Shown: positions 1 to 8,916 of the stretch, piece by piece
Layout: each line of letters begins with the position of its first letter
Position numbering within the stretch: position 1 is the stretch's first letter
DNA from: Symbiodinium microadriaticum
Taxonomy: Eukaryota > Sar > Dinophyceae > Suessiales > Symbiodiniaceae
Length of the DNA: 64,000 nt
Assembly: GCA_001939145.1 (NCBI GenBank)
Contig: LSRX01001507.1
Location: forward strand, 15,596-79,595
Direction of reading: 5' to 3'
Position numbers and translations under genes: made by a program
The notes under the pieces: model-generated
The model's input: only the letters and a program-made list of their open reading frames with translations
Told to the model about the DNA's origin: nothing
Database searches by the model: none

Positions 1-9
1 GCGCTTGAG

Positions 10-360
10 ATGACTGTTTTCAAGGTCCCCGGACAGAAAGTAGCATGTATCAGGACCAAGTTCGAGGGCCCGAGCTACAGCCATCCAAGGAACGCCAGGT
101 TTACCATGGTGGCATCGCACGGCATGCCTTTCCCGTGTGCAATGGGTTTGGCAGAGCACGGAGAGCTCTGTCCCGGAGACCACGTTGATGGGGAATATCC
201 CCAATATGGTTTCTCCGCTCGGGGCACTTGCGACGACTTCACCACCGAGACTCTGAAGCAGAGCATCGGTAAGGTCGTATCCAAAGCCAAGGGCATGGGC
301 CAAATTGTGGCCACCCAGCTTGTAAGGATGCAGGGAGCTCGAGGGCCGGCGACCATTTGA
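10..360 (+). CDS. unrecognised 116-residue ORF near the left edge
   Basis: An ATG-initiated ORF of 116 codons ending in TGA. I recognise no family. The composition is protein-like (scattered Gly, Cys, Pro and a basic C-terminal third), with no signal peptide or membrane segment. It lies upstream of the recombinase gene of element 1 on the same strand, so it could be an extra element-encoded ORF, an exon of a host gene, or chance. The second YR element has no equivalent in the 310 bp before its recombinase, which argues mildly against an essential element gene. Confidence 0.25.
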   Translation: MTVFKVPGQKVACIRTKFEGPSYSHPRNARFTMVASHGMPFPCAMGLAEHGELCPGDHVDGEYPQYGFSARGTCDDFTTETLKQSIGKVVSKAKGMGQIVATQLVRMQGARGPATI

Positions 361-441
361 TGCTGAGCCCTCGCTTCGCGATCTTGCGGGCCATCTCCAC
401 ATCCTGGCCTGCCTAAGCTTGGGCCCGGGACAAGGCACAAA

Positions 442-930
442 GTGATTCTTCCTCAGCATTCCAGAGAAACGCTTTTCTCAGGGTCCGGTATGTCATCCTT
501 CTGCCGAAGCGTTGTACTGTCGTGCCCAGCTGAATTGTTGTTCCATTGCCTGTGTTGGCTCAAGCGGGCCGCGGGGATGCTTGGGCTTCGGGCCGAGGAT
601 GTGCCCTCAGAGAGCGATGAAGAACACGTGCCCACAGGGGCACTGGAAAACCAAGGGCAAGTTTTGGTCTCGGCCACTTTGCCGCAAGTCCTCATGCCCT
701 GGCAGCAAGGGGTTTTCCGAGACATCTTCGGGAATCCACCGGCCCTGCAATGCGATCTGCCAAACCCTCAGGTGTTGTTGCCGTTAGCAGAGCCTGCTGC
801 CAGTCAGGCTTCTAAGCTGGCGTTGCAAGAACGACCTACAGCCTCGCTGTCACAGTCTAAGGCAGGTGAAGTACCGGGATATGACACTGGAGGAGCGCAT
901 GAGCTCCCTACGGGACATCTTTGGTTCTAA
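442..930 (+). CDS. 162-codon ORF overlapping the recombinase start, possible 5' extension
   Basis: This open frame overlaps the first 65 bases of the recombinase frame. It contains the tract FRDIFGNP near its middle and the recombinase frame contains LRDIFGSK near its start, which hints at a local duplication. The sequence around 858-872 reads AAGGCAG|GTGAAG, a good splice-donor context, so this stretch could be an upstream exon, a frameshifted N-terminal extension, or leader. I see no conserved domain. The real start of the recombinase is unsettled because of this overlap. Confidence 0.25.
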   Translation: MILPQHSRETLFSGSGMSSFCRSVVLSCPAELLFHCLCWLKRAAGMLGLRAEDVPSESDEEHVPTGALENQGQVLVSATLPQVLMPWQQGVFRDIFGNPPALQCDLPNPQVLLPLAEPAASQASKLALQERPTASLSQSKAGEVPGYDTGGAHELPTGHLWF

Positions 931-2551
931 GTCGCCACACACAGTGGAAAAGAGAGCTACATCCTTAGTGAGATTCCTTAAGTGGCTCCAGTCCACAGCG
1001 TCCTTGGACGAAGAGGCAGTTGAGGAGCCCTTGGCTCCCTCCGAGGCGTCTGTCTACCGCTTCTGCCAGCATGTGTCGGCAGGGGCCAAAGGCAAGTTGG
1101 CTGCTCAGGGATTTGTGCAGGCCCTCACCTTCGTCAGGTTCGTCTTGGCTATGCCGGCCATGCAACAGTGCCTATCGCCCCGCGTACAAGGGTTAGCAGA
1201 TCGAATGGCTGGAGAACATGATCCGGCTCATCAGGCCAGAGATCTCACAGTGCTCGAGGTGCAATTTTTGGAAGAGTGTGTAGCTCACGAAGGTCTGCAC
1301 TTTCTGGACCGATTCGCAGCGGGAGTATTTCTGTTTCAGATTTACGCCAGGAACAGGTGGTCGGACATCCGTTTCGTCAGATCTTTCGAATGGGATTTCC
1401 TGCAGGTCCAAGGGCAGACTGAAGGATACATAGAAGCGAGGTCCAAAGACGTCAAACAGTCCAATCGTAAGAAGAAGCAGACTTTATTCATGCCGCTAGT
1501 GGCTCCTGTTCGGGGAGTGCACCCCACCATTGTTTGGGGCGTTGCGTGGAAGGACGTTGCCTCCAAGGTTGGTCGCCGCTTGGATGTTGCACCGCTGGGA
1601 CCCCTGTTGCCAGCGGTGGATGCCGAGGGAAAGTGGCTGAAGCGCACTGTGGATTCCCAAGAGGCCTCTGCGTGGTTGACGCAACTACTGAGGAAGAGGG
1701 ACCCCTCGATGGAGAGGGTAACGACGCACTCCCTTAAGCATACGCCTTTGGGGTGGCTCTCCAAGTACGGCATCTACGGAGAGACTCAGACGCTATTGTC
1801 ACACCACTCCACCGGAGCTTTGAGCACGTTAGCCTACTCACGGGATGCTTTAAGTGGCCCTTTGAGGCAATTTGAACGACTTCTCAGACAGATACGACTT
1901 GGAGCCTTTTCCCCTGACAGTACCCGTAGTGGGTATTGGACGAGTGGGAGATCTCAGGGACCTGAGTCTACTACCGGGTCGTGGGAAGACGTAACAGCTG
2001 CGAACTTCTCAACTTCAGCGCTGCCTGTCTTGCAAACAGGGAAGGCATCGAGCCTCCAGCCGGAGGCTCCTCTTTTTGGGGAACCGTCTGTTCTTACCGG
2101 GGAAGGGACTGCGGATGAGTCTCGGCCACCGGCGACGGACGAAGACTCACCAAGCGGAGCCCCGGTCAATGATAGTCCAGCCGCTTCCGAGCAGGATCAA
2201 GCTGAACTTCTCCGTTCCGACTCGAACAGTCTTGAGGCCCAGTTGGCAGAGGGAGTCGATGAAGCTCTGCTGCTGCAAGAGGAGGATTACGTCAGGTCCC
2301 CCGCTCTTTCGTCTGAATTCTCCGACGGGTGCGCCTCGGACTGCGATTCAGGGGATGATGAGACTGGCGCAGCAGACCTACAGCTTCCGGACGGTTTTGT
2401 GGCGGTGCAAAACATCAAATCCACGATGTTGCACCTTTGCAGAGAAGGTGGGACCGCCCTGAAGTGTGGGCCTTGGGTTAGCAGCAATTTTGAAAGGTTG
2501 GACAAACCCACCACAGTGTGGGTACGATGCAGCAAGTGCTTCGCATACTGA
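866..2551 (+). CDS. tyrosine recombinase of YR retrotransposon (element 1)
   Basis: A tyrosine recombinase (phage-integrase fold), which in YR retroelements integrates a circular DNA intermediate without making a target duplication. Numbering runs from the GTG at 866; the first in-frame ATG is at 881. An N-terminal helical core-binding region precedes the catalytic part: the first Arg lies in YARNRWSD (R162/R164), box II is HSLK (H288 to K291, Lys where most relatives have Arg), then SHHS (H313/H314), and the nucleophile is probably Y324 in AYSRD. An acidic Ser/Pro-rich linker of about 150 residues follows. The protein ends in a cysteine motif (CG, about 25 residues, then CSKCF) shared with the second element and possibly zinc-binding. 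The gene lies first, 86 bp before the gag-like ORF, which is an unusual order. Confidence 0.85.
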   Translation: MKYRDMTLEERMSSLRDIFGSKSPHTVEKRATSLVRFLKWLQSTASLDEEAVEEPLAPSEASVYRFCQHVSAGAKGKLAAQGFVQALTFVRFVLAMPAMQQCLSPRVQGLADRMAGEHDPAHQARDLTVLEVQFLEECVAHEGLHFLDRFAAGVFLFQIYARNRWSDIRFVRSFEWDFLQVQGQTEGYIEARSKDVKQSNRKKKQTLFMPLVAPVRGVHPTIVWGVAWKDVASKVGRRLDVAPLGPLLPAVDAEGKWLKRTVDSQEASAWLTQLLRKRDPSMERVTTHSLKHTPLGWLSKYGIYGETQTLLSHHSTGALSTLAYSRDALSGPLRQFERLLRQIRLGAFSPDSTRSGYWTSGRSQGPESTTGSWEDVTAANFSTSALPVLQTGKASSLQPEAPLFGEPSVLTGEGTADESRPPATDEDSPSGAPVNDSPAASEQDQAELLRSDSNSLEAQLAEGVDEALLLQEEDYVRSPALSSEFSDGCASDCDSGDDETGAADLQLPDGFVAVQNIKSTMLHLCREGGTALKCGPWVSSNFERLDKPTTVWVRCSKCFAY

Positions 2552-2637
2552 GTAAAGTTTGCCCCGATAAGTTGCTGTGTTTTCACATGTGACAGCAGTC
2601 TCTTACTTCTTTCCGAAGCCCCACTTTTCTCAACAAC

Positions 2638-3846
2638 ATGGCGAGCGCCCCGGATAGTCAGCCTTTCTTCGAGCAGCATGCTACTAAGATCGGTATGGAG
2701 CAAGCCCTGCTGGACAAATTCATAGCTGGAGGAATCAGGACTGTCTCCCAGGCGGCCTACGCGGCGACCCCGCCTGGACAGGTGTTGACCGACGAGAAGG
2801 TAACAGCTCTGTGCAACACTGTGGGGGAGGCAAGTCCGTCCCTGGCTCAGCTGACAATTGTCAAACGCCTGCTGTTCGAGTCTCAAACCATGAGCTTGGC
2901 GCACTTGAAAGCCAATATTGAGCAGCAACCCGAGTCGGCCGTGAGGAAGTTGCCAGGAGCAGAGCGAATGCAGAGGTTAGAGCTTCAGGCGGCACGCTTG
3001 GGGGGGCTTGAGATCAAGCATGACTTGGAGCCTGCCTTCTGCGTTTACGACGCAGTCACCACTCAGGTTGAACAAGGGTCTCTAAGGTACATCCACCCGA
3101 GCAAGGTGCCGACAAGGCAGCAAGAGCTAGCTCAAGTCAAACCCGCCAAGGAGCTAACTCTGGACGCTTCCGGCAATGGATTGTCCATTCAGGACAGACA
3201 GTCTAAGGTCCAGGCGCAGCTGGGCACAGAAATGGCGACGTACCGGGCCCTCCAGAGGAGGGGCTTAGCCTACGATCTGGTGGGGGTGCTCAGTTTCTCT
3301 GTGCATGAAAGATGGCTGCAGAAGGCTTTCGCGCACATGAGCACGCCGGCCCCTCCAGGATACAGCAGACCTGGCTTGCAACAGGTCCTCAGAGCGGACA
3401 GAGCTCTGTGGTTGGAGTTGGCGGGGCGCCAACCCGCCCTCACGCGCTCACCGGCCAATGCTCCCTTGGCAAATGCTCGCTGTCTGGACAAGGCTTTCGA
3501 GGAGGCTTCTCAGACCATGGATGTGAACTTTCATTTCATGCCTCTGCAGCAGTCACAGAATCCGTTTGAGAAGGGGGGTCAGGCACGCAAATGGGGGGAT
3601 GCTTATTCCAATAAGGGGCTCGACAACCGCGGTGGCAAAACAGCCACTCCCATGCCAGCGGGATTGAGAGGGGGTGTCCCACGCGACGACTCAGGCGAGC
3701 CCATTTGCTACGGCTTTGGGCTGGGCCAATGCAAGGATGCACCAGTCGGCGGACGTTGCGCTCGAGGGAGACACGTGTGCTGCTGGCCAGGCTGCTTCGG
3801 CAATCATGCTTTCATAGAGCATAAGACCAAGACAGCCAAAGCATGA
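2638..3846 (+). CDS. gag-like protein with C-terminal Cys/His cluster (element 1)
   Basis: A 402-residue protein in the gag position of the element, presumably the nucleic-acid-binding structural protein of the particle. The N-terminal two thirds are mainly helical and charged, with no catalytic motif that I recognise. The C-terminal 50 residues (about 355-395) carry the cysteine pattern C-x7-C-x8-C-x6-C followed by further Cys and His, resembling a zinc-binding knuckle. It is a clear homologue of the 405-residue ORF at 19478-20695: similar length, same AERMQRLE/AERYRKIK region, same RRGLAYDL/RRGLAFEM tract and same terminal cluster. ATG start at 2638. The next ORF follows after 135 bp. Confidence 0.7.
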   Translation: MASAPDSQPFFEQHATKIGMEQALLDKFIAGGIRTVSQAAYAATPPGQVLTDEKVTALCNTVGEASPSLAQLTIVKRLLFESQTMSLAHLKANIEQQPESAVRKLPGAERMQRLELQAARLGGLEIKHDLEPAFCVYDAVTTQVEQGSLRYIHPSKVPTRQQELAQVKPAKELTLDASGNGLSIQDRQSKVQAQLGTEMATYRALQRRGLAYDLVGVLSFSVHERWLQKAFAHMSTPAPPGYSRPGLQQVLRADRALWLELAGRQPALTRSPANAPLANARCLDKAFEEASQTMDVNFHFMPLQQSQNPFEKGGQARKWGDAYSNKGLDNRGGKTATPMPAGLRGGVPRDDSGEPICYGFGLGQCKDAPVGGRCARGRHVCCWPGCFGNHAFIEHKTKTAKA

Positions 3847-3981
3847 GAGTTACCGGCTCTCCTTGCGGCGCCGGATGATGCTGCCCTAGCGGCTGAGAGC
3901 GCGCCCACCGTCGCTCCGATTCGCGAAACCGCGTTAGGAGCCAAGGGAGAGTCATCTTTTTCCAACAACCAAGCATCGTTT

Positions 3982-6900
3982 TTGCCTTATTCATCCACAG
4001 TGGATTCGTCTCTCTCTTCTACGGCGACTCAGAGTGAACAGAGGATTGAGTTGCCGTGTTCAAAGAGGAGGAAGTGGGATAGTTTTGACACATCGGAGCT
4101 TGCACGTCAGAATTTAATGGCAAAAGACGTGTCTGAGCAACCTGTCTCCTGCAGCCAGACGATGCAGGAGAGCCAGATCACCCATGAGGCTCAGTGGACG
4201 GACGGACCCCATCAACCGAGGGTTACGGGGGAGAGTTCAGTTAAGACTATACAGGATTGTTGGATTCTTGAGGTCTTTGCAGGATCTGCAAGCATGGTGT
4301 CGGCCGCGTCTGCGGCCGGCATGAAGCGGTCCGTGGGTCTGGACCACATTCGGATAGCCCACAGGAAAGGCAAGGTCATCCAGTTGGATCTACTGTTGGA
4401 TTCTCACCAGAATTTGCTATGGAAATGGCTTGACTCTCCGGGACTGGCGGCCGTCTGGATTGCACCGCCATGCGGGAAGGCAAGCCGGGGCCTCGGCCTT
4501 GCTGAATCTGGACAGACCGGTATTTCGCCATCAAACAGTCCGGAACCTCCTGAAGGGACACCAGACCTTGCCCCGCGAGACGCGGACAGGGTTGCGAAAG
4601 TGAACCCCCTGTACGTCCTTACTGCCAGGATCTGGAAGGCCTGTCAGGAGCGAAGGATACCAGTGGTGATCGAGAATCCGTATTGCAGTCCATTTTGGCA
4701 TGTGCCTCAGATGAAGAGTCTTTTGGAACAGGAAGACGCAGTCCTAGTGCGGAGCGACTTGTGCATGTTTGGAGGGCAGAGACCTCAGAGCATTGCCCTG
4801 CTTAGCAACAGTCCTCTGGTGCAGTCCCTGGCAGCCCAGTGCGATGGCAAGCACGTACACCCTGCCTGGAGCAAGGTTCAGGGAGACTTTGTCACCAAGC
4901 ACGAGTCGGCATACCCCGCGCCGTTCTGCAAGACGTTCCTTTTGGCCTTGACAGCACGGCTTAAGGACTCTGGATGGGTAGACGAAAGGGAGGTCCAGGA
5001 CCTTACGGGTCCCGGACCTGCAGCGTCTAAGGTACTTACGACCCAGGCCCGCACCAAACGAGCTGCCTCCTTTCGTGTGATTCCAGAATTTCGTAAGACC
5101 GTGCGCTGCTCTCTTACAGAAGAGGAGAGGAGCCGATTGGTCGCGCCCGGATGGACGTCGGCTTCCAAGCTCAGGGACTTGGACACAGGTTCAGCTGAGG
5201 AAGTAAAACTGGTCCCAGTACCGGGTAGCCCAACAGACGTCTGGGTGCACGTTCCTTGGACGCCCCAAGAGTTCGTTACGCAAGCTCGGCGAGCGGGTCA
5301 CCCTGCGCACCTTCACTTGGGAATCCCGCCCCAAATGAAGCACACCATAGACAAGAATGCAAGCATGACGCCATTGCAGATCATGAAGATTCGGACAGCA
5401 CAATCCCAACGCTGGATCACTCGCGCCGCCGAGTTGGAGAAAGCCGAAGCGGCTTTCAAGCAGTCGCTCCCGCCACATATTCGGGCGAGCTTAAAGACCA
5501 AGCGAATCCTGTTGTTTAAGGAAATGTTGGAAGCGGCGCATTACCCGGACAAGGCCGTGGCTGACGACATGGCCAGCGGATTCAACTTGGTTGGCCACTT
5601 AGAGCTTCCAGCTGGTTGGGCACCCGATTTTCGCCCTGCTTCGATAAGTGCTGCCGATCTAGCGGCTTTGTCACGGGATGGCAATCAGCAGATCATTCGA
5701 GATGTAGCATCCTCGTCTAGCTTCACGGAAGAGCTTTGGCAGAAGAGTATGGAGGAGGTCTCCAAGGGCTGGTCCGAGGGACCTTTCTCCTTCGATGAGC
5801 TGCCCGAGGGGGCAATCATTAGCAAGAGGTTTGCCATCCAACAGGGCAAGAAGGTTCGACCCATCGATGACCTCTCGCAGTCCTTCCTGAATGCCGCCTT
5901 CGGGTCGGAAGGCAAGATTCAGCTGCACGACACAGAAACTATAGCTGCCGCTCTACTCTTGTTTCTGCGTAGGCACAAATCAGGATTACTGGGCAAGACG
6001 ATCGACCTCAAATCTGCCTATCGTCAACTGCCCCTGTCTTCGGAAGCGCTGGCGATGTCCTTCATTGCAGTTAAAAACCCGGAAACGGGTGAGGTACAGT
6101 TCTTCCGACTGCTGTGCCTGCCCTTCGGGGCAGTAGCAGCTGTCCACGCTTTCATCCGAGTCAGCCTAGCGCTGTGCCACTTAGGACAGACCTTCTGGTT
6201 GCTACCTTGGTCGGCGTTCTATGACGATTTCACTCTGTTGTCGACCAAGGCCTTGTCTTCCTCCAGTGAGAAAAGCGCGGCTTTTCTTCTGGATCTTCTC
6301 GGATTTGACTTTGACAAGGATGGCGACAAAGCCCAGCCTTTCAGTAGCATCTTTCGAGCCCTTGGAGTAGAGTTCAACCTCCAGGATAAAGAAGGCCGAA
6401 GCTTCGAAGTGGCCAACACCAAGGAGAGAACCGAGGAGCTTGCACGGGACCTGGGCGAACTGGCTTCCAAGGAAAGAATCTGCCCCAAGGCCTGGAACAA
6501 GATTCGAGGACGCCTTCACTTCGTAGCAGGGCAACTGGCGGGCCGTGTGCCCAAGCGCCTGATGCGCAGAATCTCGGACATCGTCTCCTCCTCGGCACAC
6601 TGGAGACACGAGGACAGGGCGGAAGTGGCCAACTTCTTACACCAGCTGCAGGACTACGTTGTCGAGAGCAGACCCAGGACCCTGCGGGCCCATACTTCTG
6701 AGACCCTCTACCTCTTCACGGACGCCTCTCAGGAGGGAGTTGGGGGCCAGGACATGGGATTGGGAGCCGTCCTGTTAAATCAGGAGGGTTGCGTTATGGC
6801 TTGGTTCGGCGTCCTCTTGCCACCGCCTTTTGCGGTCGCTTTGACGTCAAACAAACAGAAAGTCATCAACGAGCTCGAAAGCTTGACAGTACTTCTCTCG

Positions 6901-7227
6901 TTTGCCTTATGCAAGCCATTGCTGCAGGAAAGGCATGTCATGAGTTACATCGACAACGAAGCCGCTCGAGTGACGCTGCTCCGGATGTCCAGCGAGTCGC
7001 AAGCTTTGACTTTGCTAGCCGGTGCCTGCGCAGTACTTGAGGATCAGCTGGCCATGGTGCCCTGGTACGGCAGGGTACCGAACAGATCGAACATCGCTGA
7101 CAAGCCATCGAGGCTTGACTTCACAGGCCTTCGACCCGACGCACGCATCGCGGACACTCGAGTGCTCGAACAAGCCGGTGACATCATCCAATGCATCCAG
7201 GATACCCTCAGGCACAACTCTGACTGA
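3982..7227 (+). CDS. polyprotein: cytosine-methyltransferase-like, reverse transcriptase, RNase H (element 1)
   Basis: A 1081-residue polyprotein. Residues about 93-300 look like a C5-cytosine-methyltransferase core: motif I LEVFAGSAS (near 95), motif IV APPCGKAS with the putative nucleophile C164, and motif VI VIENP (near 230). No clear target-recognition domain follows. The RT covers about 590-810: RPIDDLS, the first Asp in TIDLKSAYRQLPLS (near 673), LPFGA (near 713) and the catalytic YDDF (near 746). RNase H covers about 905-1045: TDAS (near 913), a Glu in NELES (near 963), YIDNEAA (near 989) and IADKPSR near the end, the DIRS/Ngaro-like arrangement. Known biology: some eukaryotic retrotransposons, including dinoflagellate ones, have captured cytosine methyltransferases. 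Activity here is inferred from intact motifs only. Confidence 0.85.
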   Translation: MPYSSTVDSSLSSTATQSEQRIELPCSKRRKWDSFDTSELARQNLMAKDVSEQPVSCSQTMQESQITHEAQWTDGPHQPRVTGESSVKTIQDCWILEVFAGSASMVSAASAAGMKRSVGLDHIRIAHRKGKVIQLDLLLDSHQNLLWKWLDSPGLAAVWIAPPCGKASRGLGLAESGQTGISPSNSPEPPEGTPDLAPRDADRVAKVNPLYVLTARIWKACQERRIPVVIENPYCSPFWHVPQMKSLLEQEDAVLVRSDLCMFGGQRPQSIALLSNSPLVQSLAAQCDGKHVHPAWSKVQGDFVTKHESAYPAPFCKTFLLALTARLKDSGWVDEREVQDLTGPGPAASKVLTTQARTKRAASFRVIPEFRKTVRCSLTEEERSRLVAPGWTSASKLRDLDTGSAEEVKLVPVPGSPTDVWVHVPWTPQEFVTQARRAGHPAHLHLGIPPQMKHTIDKNASMTPLQIMKIRTAQSQRWITRAAELEKAEAAFKQSLPPHIRASLKTKRILLFKEMLEAAHYPDKAVADDMASGFNLVGHLELPAGWAPDFRPASISAADLAALSRDGNQQIIRDVASSSSFTEELWQKSMEEVSKGWSEGPFSFDELPEGAIISKRFAIQQGKKVRPIDDLSQSFLNAAFGSEGKIQLHDTETIAAALLLFLRRHKSGLLGKTIDLKSAYRQLPLSSEALAMSFIAVKNPETGEVQFFRLLCLPFGAVAAVHAFIRVSLALCHLGQTFWLLPWSAFYDDFTLLSTKALSSSSEKSAAFLLDLLGFDFDKDGDKAQPFSSIFRALGVEFNLQDKEGRSFEVANTKERTEELARDLGELASKERICPKAWNKIRGRLHFVAGQLAGRVPKRLMRRISDIVSSSAHWRHEDRAEVANFLHQLQDYVVESRPRTLRAHTSETLYLFTDASQEGVGGQDMGLGAVLLNQEGCVMAWFGVLLPPPFAVALTSNKQKVINELESLTVLLSFALCKPLLQERHVMSYIDNEAARVTLLRMSSESQALTLLAGACAVLEDQLAMVPWYGRVPNRSNIADKPSRLDFTGLRPDARIADTRVLEQAGDIIQCIQDTLRHNSD

Positions 7228-7260
7228 CCAAGGAAGGGAATTCGCCCCCTCCTCAGACTG

Positions 7261-7518
7261 GGGTGGGGTCGATCTCAGTTCTCTCACCTCATTAGCAGCT
7301 CAGACAGGAAAGCTCAAAGACAGAAGCTCAGATACGGCAAATCCCCTTCCTTGGAAAAGGATCGACGTGCTCAGCAGCCTGCACTCAGTCGATTGTAGGA
7401 ACATGTTGCAGTAACAGAGAAGCATGCATGTTTTGGCTTGAATTCTCAGCATTGATCTCATGTCACGAGAACTCGAAGTTTGAAACTTCTTTGGAAAGAT
7501 TTTTATGCGGAAAATAAG
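7261..7518 (+). repeat. 3' direct repeat, copy B1 of element 1
   Basis: A 258-bp unit starting GGGTGGGGTCGATCTCAG and ending TGCGGAAAATAAG, repeated 652 bp downstream at 7913-8170. The copies differ at a single position (C at 7384, A at 8036). It begins 33 bp after the polyprotein stop. Confidence 0.95.
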
Positions 7519-7912
7519 GTAATCGTGCTGTAAGTACAAACCTTTATTTTCGGGAGAAAAATTTTCGAATCTTCATGATGAGAAAATTTCGGCTTGCAGT
7601 ACTTGCACATCCCGAGGGTTGGGAGTGCAAAATTTTTCTTGCCCGCCCACCCACACCTATAACACATGCAGTACTTGAAACTGTCGAAGACATAATGCAT
7701 CGACTCTGGATAATCGAGGAAGAGTGGACTGCGCCAGCTGTCTGCCACGACCTCCGTCTTGCGAGTGTTATGCACAAAACAGCGACTGCGTGGAAGAGCA
7801 GGCCGCTGTGCTCTCAGACCCCGCACGTCGTTCAGAGAGTGTTCCCTCTCAGACTCCGCTCAACCTTGTCAGGACGCACTCTAAGGTGGAACCACTGAGA
7901 GACTGGCCAAGA
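7519..7912 (+). repeat. 394-bp spacer between the direct repeats, candidate A2 unit
   Basis: AT-richer sequence lying exactly between the two 258-bp repeats. In a split-direct-repeat terminus this would be A2 and should match the 5' terminal A1 of the element, which is not in the window. No convincing gene. It contains short internal echoes of GCAGTACTTG near 7596 and 7669. Confidence 0.5.
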
Positions 7913-8170
7913 GGGTGGGGTCGATCTCAGTTCTCTCACCTCATTAGCAGCTCAGACAGGAAAGCTCAAAGACAGAAGCTCAGATACGGCAAATCCCCTT
8001 CCTTGGAAAAGGATCGACGTGCTCAGCAGCCTGCAATCAGTCGATTGTAGGAACATGTTGCAGTAACAGAGAAGCATGCATGTTTTGGCTTGAATTCTCA
8101 GCATTGATCTCATGTCACGAGAACTCGAAGTTTGAAACTTCTTTGGAAAGATTTTTATGCGGAAAATAAG
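7913..8170 (+). repeat. 3' direct repeat, copy B2 and right terminus of element 1
   Basis: The second copy of the 258-bp unit, 257/258 identical to 7261-7518. Its last bases (GGAAAATAAG) abut a minus-strand coding-like sequence that starts at 8171, so 8170/8171 is taken as the element/host junction. Confidence 0.9.
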
Positions 8171-8420
8171 AAGAGAGCAATCTTGAGGGAGTAACTCAGC
8201 TTGGACGGTGCTTCTTCCTTGGTGGTTCGCCACTTGGTCGCAGTCTCGCATAGGATCGGGATCATGCCGGATTCTCCGTTCTTCATGAACAGATGCATCA
8301 CCATGTCCTGTCGGCGAGATGCAAGTGTCTGTTCTTGGCGTAGAACAAGCTGGGTAAGCTTGTAGACTTTGCCCTCGAGCCAGTCCTGGGGGGGCTTCGG
8401 AGTCTTTGTACTCGGACATT
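8171..8420 (-). pseudogene. minus-strand fragment of an older retroelement-type protein
   Basis: Read on the minus strand, about 80 residues form a strongly coding-like stretch from near 8420 down to the junction. It contains DWLEGKVYKLTQLVLRQEQ, then MHLFMKNGESGMIPIL, and ends at SLKIALF where element 1 begins. I associate this helical type of sequence with the N-terminal part of large dinoflagellate retroelement polyproteins, but that is from memory and unverified. It faces away from the + strand ORFs that start about 100 bp further on, so an inversion lies near 8410-8520. It is truncated at both ends and cannot be functional. Confidence 0.45.
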
Positions 8421-8916
8421 GCATCCTCCCTCCCCCAGGGCGTGTCCAGTCTGCTTCTTGAACCACTGCTGTATGCCCACATCGCTGCTGCTGGGTACAT
8501 CCCTCGCTCCATCTTGGGTCCGAGCTGTGGCCCTTGCCAAATCGCTTGGATGGGTGGACACAGAGGGTCACTGGTTGACCCTGCGCTGGAATCCAGGCCA
8601 ACAGGCTCTGGAGGTCGACTCCACGGTCAGAGGGGTCCCCACCAAGGATCTGCTGACCCAGCTAGTGCAGATGAGACGAGGCTCTACAGAGGAGACGATC
8701 CTACGATTCCGCAGTCTGCGACATCTGTCCACAGCAGTCAAGGCCGAATGGATACAGTTTCAACTGGTGGTTTCCCTTCGACCGGATGCAGCGCCGGTGT
8801 GGTCGACATTGCAGAGCTGGATCGGGAGCGCAGCGTGGCACGTGCTAGGGTGTCGTCTACGACGCGACCGCCCGGCCTACGACTCCCTGGTCAACGAGAT
8901 CTGGAGCTATCAATGA
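8419..8916 (+). pseudogene. fragment of retroelement or host polyprotein upstream of USP domain
   Basis: A 165-codon frame whose residues from about 35 on are coding-like: LGWVDTEGHWLTLRWN, a charged helical block, then WSTLQSWIG and DRPAYDSLVNEIW. The stop TGA overlaps the ATG of the USP-like ORF in the pattern ATGA at 8913-8916, which suggests either translational coupling or a single frameshift in an ancestral fused protein. The first 30 residues (Cys-rich, next to the inversion point) are probably not authentic. I recognise no known domain. Confidence 0.4.

Larger units (their letters stand above)
1..8170 (+). mobile_element. YR retrotransposon, element 1 (left end outside window)
   Basis: This is a tyrosine-recombinase retrotransposon with three long same-strand ORFs: YR (866-2551), gag-like (2638-3846) and methyltransferase-like/RT/RNase H polyprotein (3982-7227). 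These are followed by a direct repeat, a 394-bp spacer and the same repeat again (7261-8170). Repeat-spacer-repeat at the 3' end matches the B1-A2-B2 half of the split direct repeats known from Ngaro-type YR retroelements. The matching A1 should sit at the 5' terminus; I see no copy of 7519-7912 in bases 1-865, so the left end probably lies upstream of the window. All three ORFs are uninterrupted and the repeats differ at one base, which suggests a recent, possibly competent copy. At 8171 the sequence switches to unrelated coding-like DNA on the minus strand, marking the right boundary. Confidence 0.75.

Noticed and set aside
7425..7450. Possible dinoflagellate spliced-leader-like sequence (TTTTGGCTTGAA)
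   Set aside because: Only about eight consecutive bases match the known leader core, and the rest differs. It lies in the element's direct repeat.
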